64,000 bases of DNA. Source: Dyella_A sp035685805 (GTDB lineage: Bacteria > Pseudomonadota > Gammaproteobacteria > Xanthomonadales > Rhodanobacteraceae). Where the stretch lies: positions 4,386-68,385 of the forward strand of contig NZ_DASSAB010000026.1 of NCBI RefSeq assembly GCF_035685805.1, in the 5' to 3' direction. Under the pieces are notes generated by a model. The model searched no databases, was not told the DNA's origin, and was given only the letters and a program-made list of their open reading frames with translations. Numbering within the stretch: the first letter of the stretch is position 1; each line of letters opens with the position of its first letter. Below, piece by piece: positions 61,800 through 64,000 of this stretch. Position numbers and translations under genes: made by a program.

Positions 61800-62141
61800 A
61801 TGTCGATGCGCACGTTCGCCATTGCCTGCGTCCTGGCTGCCAGCAGCACCGCGTTCGCCCAGAGCGTGCCGGCGCCGGCCGCCAATCCCAGCGACCGCTG
61901 GAGCCCGCCGCCGCCGGCCGCCGCCAGCAGCGCATCGGCCGACTATCGCGACGGTGCCGGCCTCAAGCCCGCCGCGCCGAGCCACTTCAAGTTCAAGGAA
62001 TCGCGAGACCCGCATCCGCAGCGCAACGCGGCACGGGAGGCGTCGGGCAAGGCGGCGGTCATGGGCGGCAACGAGATCGGCCGCGACGGCCGCCCGACCG
62101 TGAACTGCCCGCAGACCCCGATGGACCCCGCATGCCGCTGA
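61800..62141 (+). CDS. Small proline-rich exported protein
   Basis: 113 residues with a signal peptide (MSMRTFAIACVLAASSTAFAQS) and a proline/alanine-rich stretch (SPPPPAAASSASADYRDG), then a charged segment and two cysteines near the end (NCPQTPMDPACR). There is no fold prediction I can make. The ATG lies behind AAGGAG. It sits exactly between the response regulator and the kinase, an unusual place; it could be a periplasmic modulator of the kinase, or a substrate. Confidence 0.7.
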   Translation: MSMRTFAIACVLAASSTAFAQSVPAPAANPSDRWSPPPPAAASSASADYRDGAGLKPAAPSHFKFKESRDPHPQRNAAREASGKAAVMGGNEIGRDGRPTVNCPQTPMDPACR

Positions 62142-62160
62142 GCGCCGGTCGCGCACCCCG

Positions 62161-63552
62161 ATGACGCGCCGCCTGCATTCGCTGGAGGGACGGCTCAGCC
62201 TGCTGTTGCTGCTGGCCGGCCTGGGCGGCGTGGCGATCTACATCGGCGTCACCGAGTGGCCGCTGCCGCAGTTGCTCGCATGGCTGCATGCCGATCTGAA
62301 GGTGGGCGAGGCACCGCCGGTGCGGCTGGGGTCGGTGGCCGGGCTGGTGATCAGCGTGGTGGTGCTGCTGCCGATGGCGCTTTGGATGGCCAGCGTGGTG
62401 ATGTCGCCGGTAAGCCGTCTGCTGCGTGCGCTGGAGGGCTCGGTGGCGAGCTATCGCGACGGCGACTTCAGCCTGTCGCTGGTGGTCGACCGGCGCGACG
62501 AGCTGGGTGAGTTGATCACCATGCACAACGCGCTGGGCCAGACCCTGCGCGAACAGCGCCAGCACCTGGTGCAACGCGAGCTGCTGCTGGACACGGTGGT
62601 GCAGAACACGCCGGTGGCGCTGGTGCTCACCGACGGCGTTGGCCGCGTGGCCTACGCCAACATCGCCGCTCGCCACCTGTTCAACGAAGGGCGCAGCCTG
62701 CACGGGCTCGACTTTGGCGAGGTGCTGAACGACGCGCCGGCGGCGCTGCGCGAGGCGATCGAGCAGGGCGAGGACGCGCTGCTCACGGTGGAGATGGACG
62801 GCAGCGAGGAAACCTTCCACATCTCGCAGCGGGCGTTCCGGCTGCAGGGGCGTCCGCATCGGCTGCAGCTGTTCCGGCGCATGACGCGCGAGCTGTCGCG
62901 GCAGGAGGTGGCGAGCTGGAAGCGGGTGATCCGGGTGATTAGCCACGAGCTCAACAATTCGCTGGCGCCGATCTCCTCGCTGGCGCACTCCGGCGCGGAA
63001 CTGGCGCGCCGCGGCGAGCTCGACCGGCTGCCCGGCGTGTTCGCCACCATCGGCGAGCGCGCCCGGCACCTGCACGGGTTCATCGCCGGCTATGCGAGCT
63101 TCGCGAAGTTGCCCGCGCCGCGGCGCACGGCGATTGCCTGGACGCCGTTCCTCGACGCTCTCGCGTTGCACTGCCAGTTCCGGCTGCTGGGCGATCCGCC
63201 GTCGCAGCCGGGCTGGTTCGACGCGGCCCAGGTCGAGCAGGTGCTGATCAACCTGATCAAGAACGCGCACGAGGCCGGCGGCCCGGACGACGAGGTGACG
63301 CTTGCACTTCAGGTCGTAGGGCGGGACCTGCGCGTGGTGGTGGCCGATCGCGGGCCGGGCATGAGCGAGACCGTGCTGGCGCAGGCGCTGCTGCCGTTCT
63401 ACTCGACCAAGCGCGCCGGCACCGGGCTGGGCCTGGCGCTGGCGCGCGAGATCGCCGAGGCACACGGCGGCCGCATCGCGCTGGCCAATCGCGAGGGCGG
63501 CGGCCTGCAGGTCGCGCTGCTGCTGCCACTGGGCGGCGTGCGCGACAGCTGA
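62161..63552 (+). CDS. NtrY-like sensor histidine kinase
   Basis: 463 residues. Two transmembrane helices (LLLLLAGLGGVAIYIGV and LVISVVVLLPMALWMASVV) flank a short periplasmic loop of about 40 residues; then HAMP (SRLLRALEGSVASYRDGDFS), PAS-like region (ELLLDTVVQNTPVALVLTDGVGRVAYAN), HisKA with phospho-acceptor His262 in VISHELNNSLAPISS, and HATPase with NLIKNAHEAGG, ADRGPGMSE and GTGLGLALAREI. The E-L-N-N-S-L-x-P motif is the NtrB/NtrY type that pairs with NtrC-family regulators. The tiny periplasmic loop argues for sensing in or at the membrane. Ends with 53 bases to the SPFH gene. Confidence 0.93.
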   Translation: MTRRLHSLEGRLSLLLLLAGLGGVAIYIGVTEWPLPQLLAWLHADLKVGEAPPVRLGSVAGLVISVVVLLPMALWMASVVMSPVSRLLRALEGSVASYRDGDFSLSLVVDRRDELGELITMHNALGQTLREQRQHLVQRELLLDTVVQNTPVALVLTDGVGRVAYANIAARHLFNEGRSLHGLDFGEVLNDAPAALREAIEQGEDALLTVEMDGSEETFHISQRAFRLQGRPHRLQLFRRMTRELSRQEVASWKRVIRVISHELNNSLAPISSLAHSGAELARRGELDRLPGVFATIGERARHLHGFIAGYASFAKLPAPRRTAIAWTPFLDALALHCQFRLLGDPPSQPGWFDAAQVEQVLINLIKNAHEAGGPDDEVTLALQVVGRDLRVVVADRGPGMSETVLAQALLPFYSTKRAGTGLGLALAREIAEAHGGRIALANREGGGLQVALLLPLGGVRDS

Positions 63553-63605
63553 GTTGTCGCCGCGCTCGCCTATACTCGGACCTTCGACGGAACAGGGGGT
63601 GGGGT

Positions 63606-64000
63606 ATGGGGCAGATTCTCGCGCTGGTGATCGTGCTCGTGGTGGTGATCGGCATCGCCAAGCTCGTCCGCATCGTGCCGCAAGGCTTCGAATGGACGGT
63701 GGAAACGTTCGGCAAATACACCCGCACGCTGACCCCGGGGCTGCATTTCCTGATCCCGATTTACCAGGCGGTCGGGCGCAAGATCAACATGATGGAACAG
63801 GTGCTGGACGTGCCCAGCCAGGACGTGATCACTAAGGACAACGCGGTGGTGCGGGTCGACGGCGTGGTGTTTTACCAGGTGCTCGACGCATCCAAGGCGG
63901 CCTACGAGGTATCCAACCTCGAGCAGGCCTCGCTGGCGCTGGTGATGACCAACATCCGCACCGTGCTCGGTTCGATGGACCTGGACGAGAGCCTGAGCAA
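63606..64000 (+). CDS. SPFH/stomatin family protein (QmcA-like), partial at right edge
   Basis: The first 131 residues are visible; the gene runs off the window. An N-terminal helix (ILALVIVLVVVIGIAKLV) is followed by the stomatin signature RIVPQGFEWTVETFGKYTRTLTPGLHFLIPIYQ and DVPSQDVITKDNAVVRVDGVVFYQVLDASKAAYEV. Such proteins form membrane microdomain scaffolds, often next to an NfeD protein that is expected just outside the window. A GGGGGTGGGG stretch precedes the ATG. Confidence 0.9.
   Translation, partial: MGQILALVIVLVVVIGIAKLVRIVPQGFEWTVETFGKYTRTLTPGLHFLIPIYQAVGRKINMMEQVLDVPSQDVITKDNAVVRVDGVVFYQVLDASKAAYEVSNLEQASLALVMTNIRTVLGSMDLDESLS

Overview
The window is about 64 kb of a GC-rich gammaproteobacterial chromosome. 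Gene content and order fit the Xanthomonadales, most likely Rhodanobacteraceae (Dyella, Rhodanobacter, Luteibacter or Frateuria relatives). Supporting signs are pepA divergent from lptF-lptG, hemP behind a Fur-type promoter, GumN-type proteins, tandem periplasmic-propeller hybrid kinases, and intergenic palindromes of the kind common in this group. Genus assignment is inference from gene content only.

Layout. 1-1687 is a lower-GC accessory patch with one YaaC-like gene on the minus strand. 1688-8758 (minus strand) holds a dynamin-like GTPase, a YceI / cytochrome b561 / YceI operon, an XRE regulator with two membrane proteins, a TraB/GumN protein and a second membrane-bound GTPase. 8909-16173 carries two tandem paralogous hybrid sensor kinases with periplasmic beta-propellers. 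16201-41388 is mostly housekeeping: holC, pepA, lptFG, a CDF transporter, threonine aldolase, glutaminase, an intracellular PHB depolymerase, xerD, dsbC, purL, a glycosyltransferase, an EamA transporter, aroK-aroB, an epimerase-like protein, dodecin, a glycerate-kinase-like protein, pdxH, yjbQ, a BtuF-like protein and hemP.

The most striking region is 42043-63552. It holds one membrane-fusion (adaptor) protein, one MacB/LolD-type ATPase and ten FtsX/MacB-type permeases arranged as five consecutive A-B pairs. A small NTF2-like gene lies between pairs 1 and 2. Downstream are a DUF885 peptidase-like protein, a sigma-54 (NtrC-type) response regulator, a small proline-rich exported protein and an NtrY-like histidine kinase. 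The adaptor gene is preceded by an exact match to the -24/-12 sigma-54 consensus (42172-42187), with a palindromic TGTCCG array about 75 bp upstream of it. The simplest reading is a sigma-54 two-component-controlled envelope export or stress-response machine, in which one ATPase and one adaptor may serve several interchangeable heterodimeric permeases. All five A permeases share a periplasmic cysteine pair that the B permeases lack. Substrate and outer-membrane partner are unknown; no TolC homologue is in the window.

The right end is cut inside a stomatin/SPFH (QmcA-like) gene. I found no tRNA, rRNA, CRISPR array, transposase or prophage genes. Several families of palindromic intergenic repeats (REP/REPIN-like) are present, including one between permease pairs 4 and 5. 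Start codons were chosen from ribosome-binding sites, neighbour overlaps and paralogue alignment by eye; no database search was possible.
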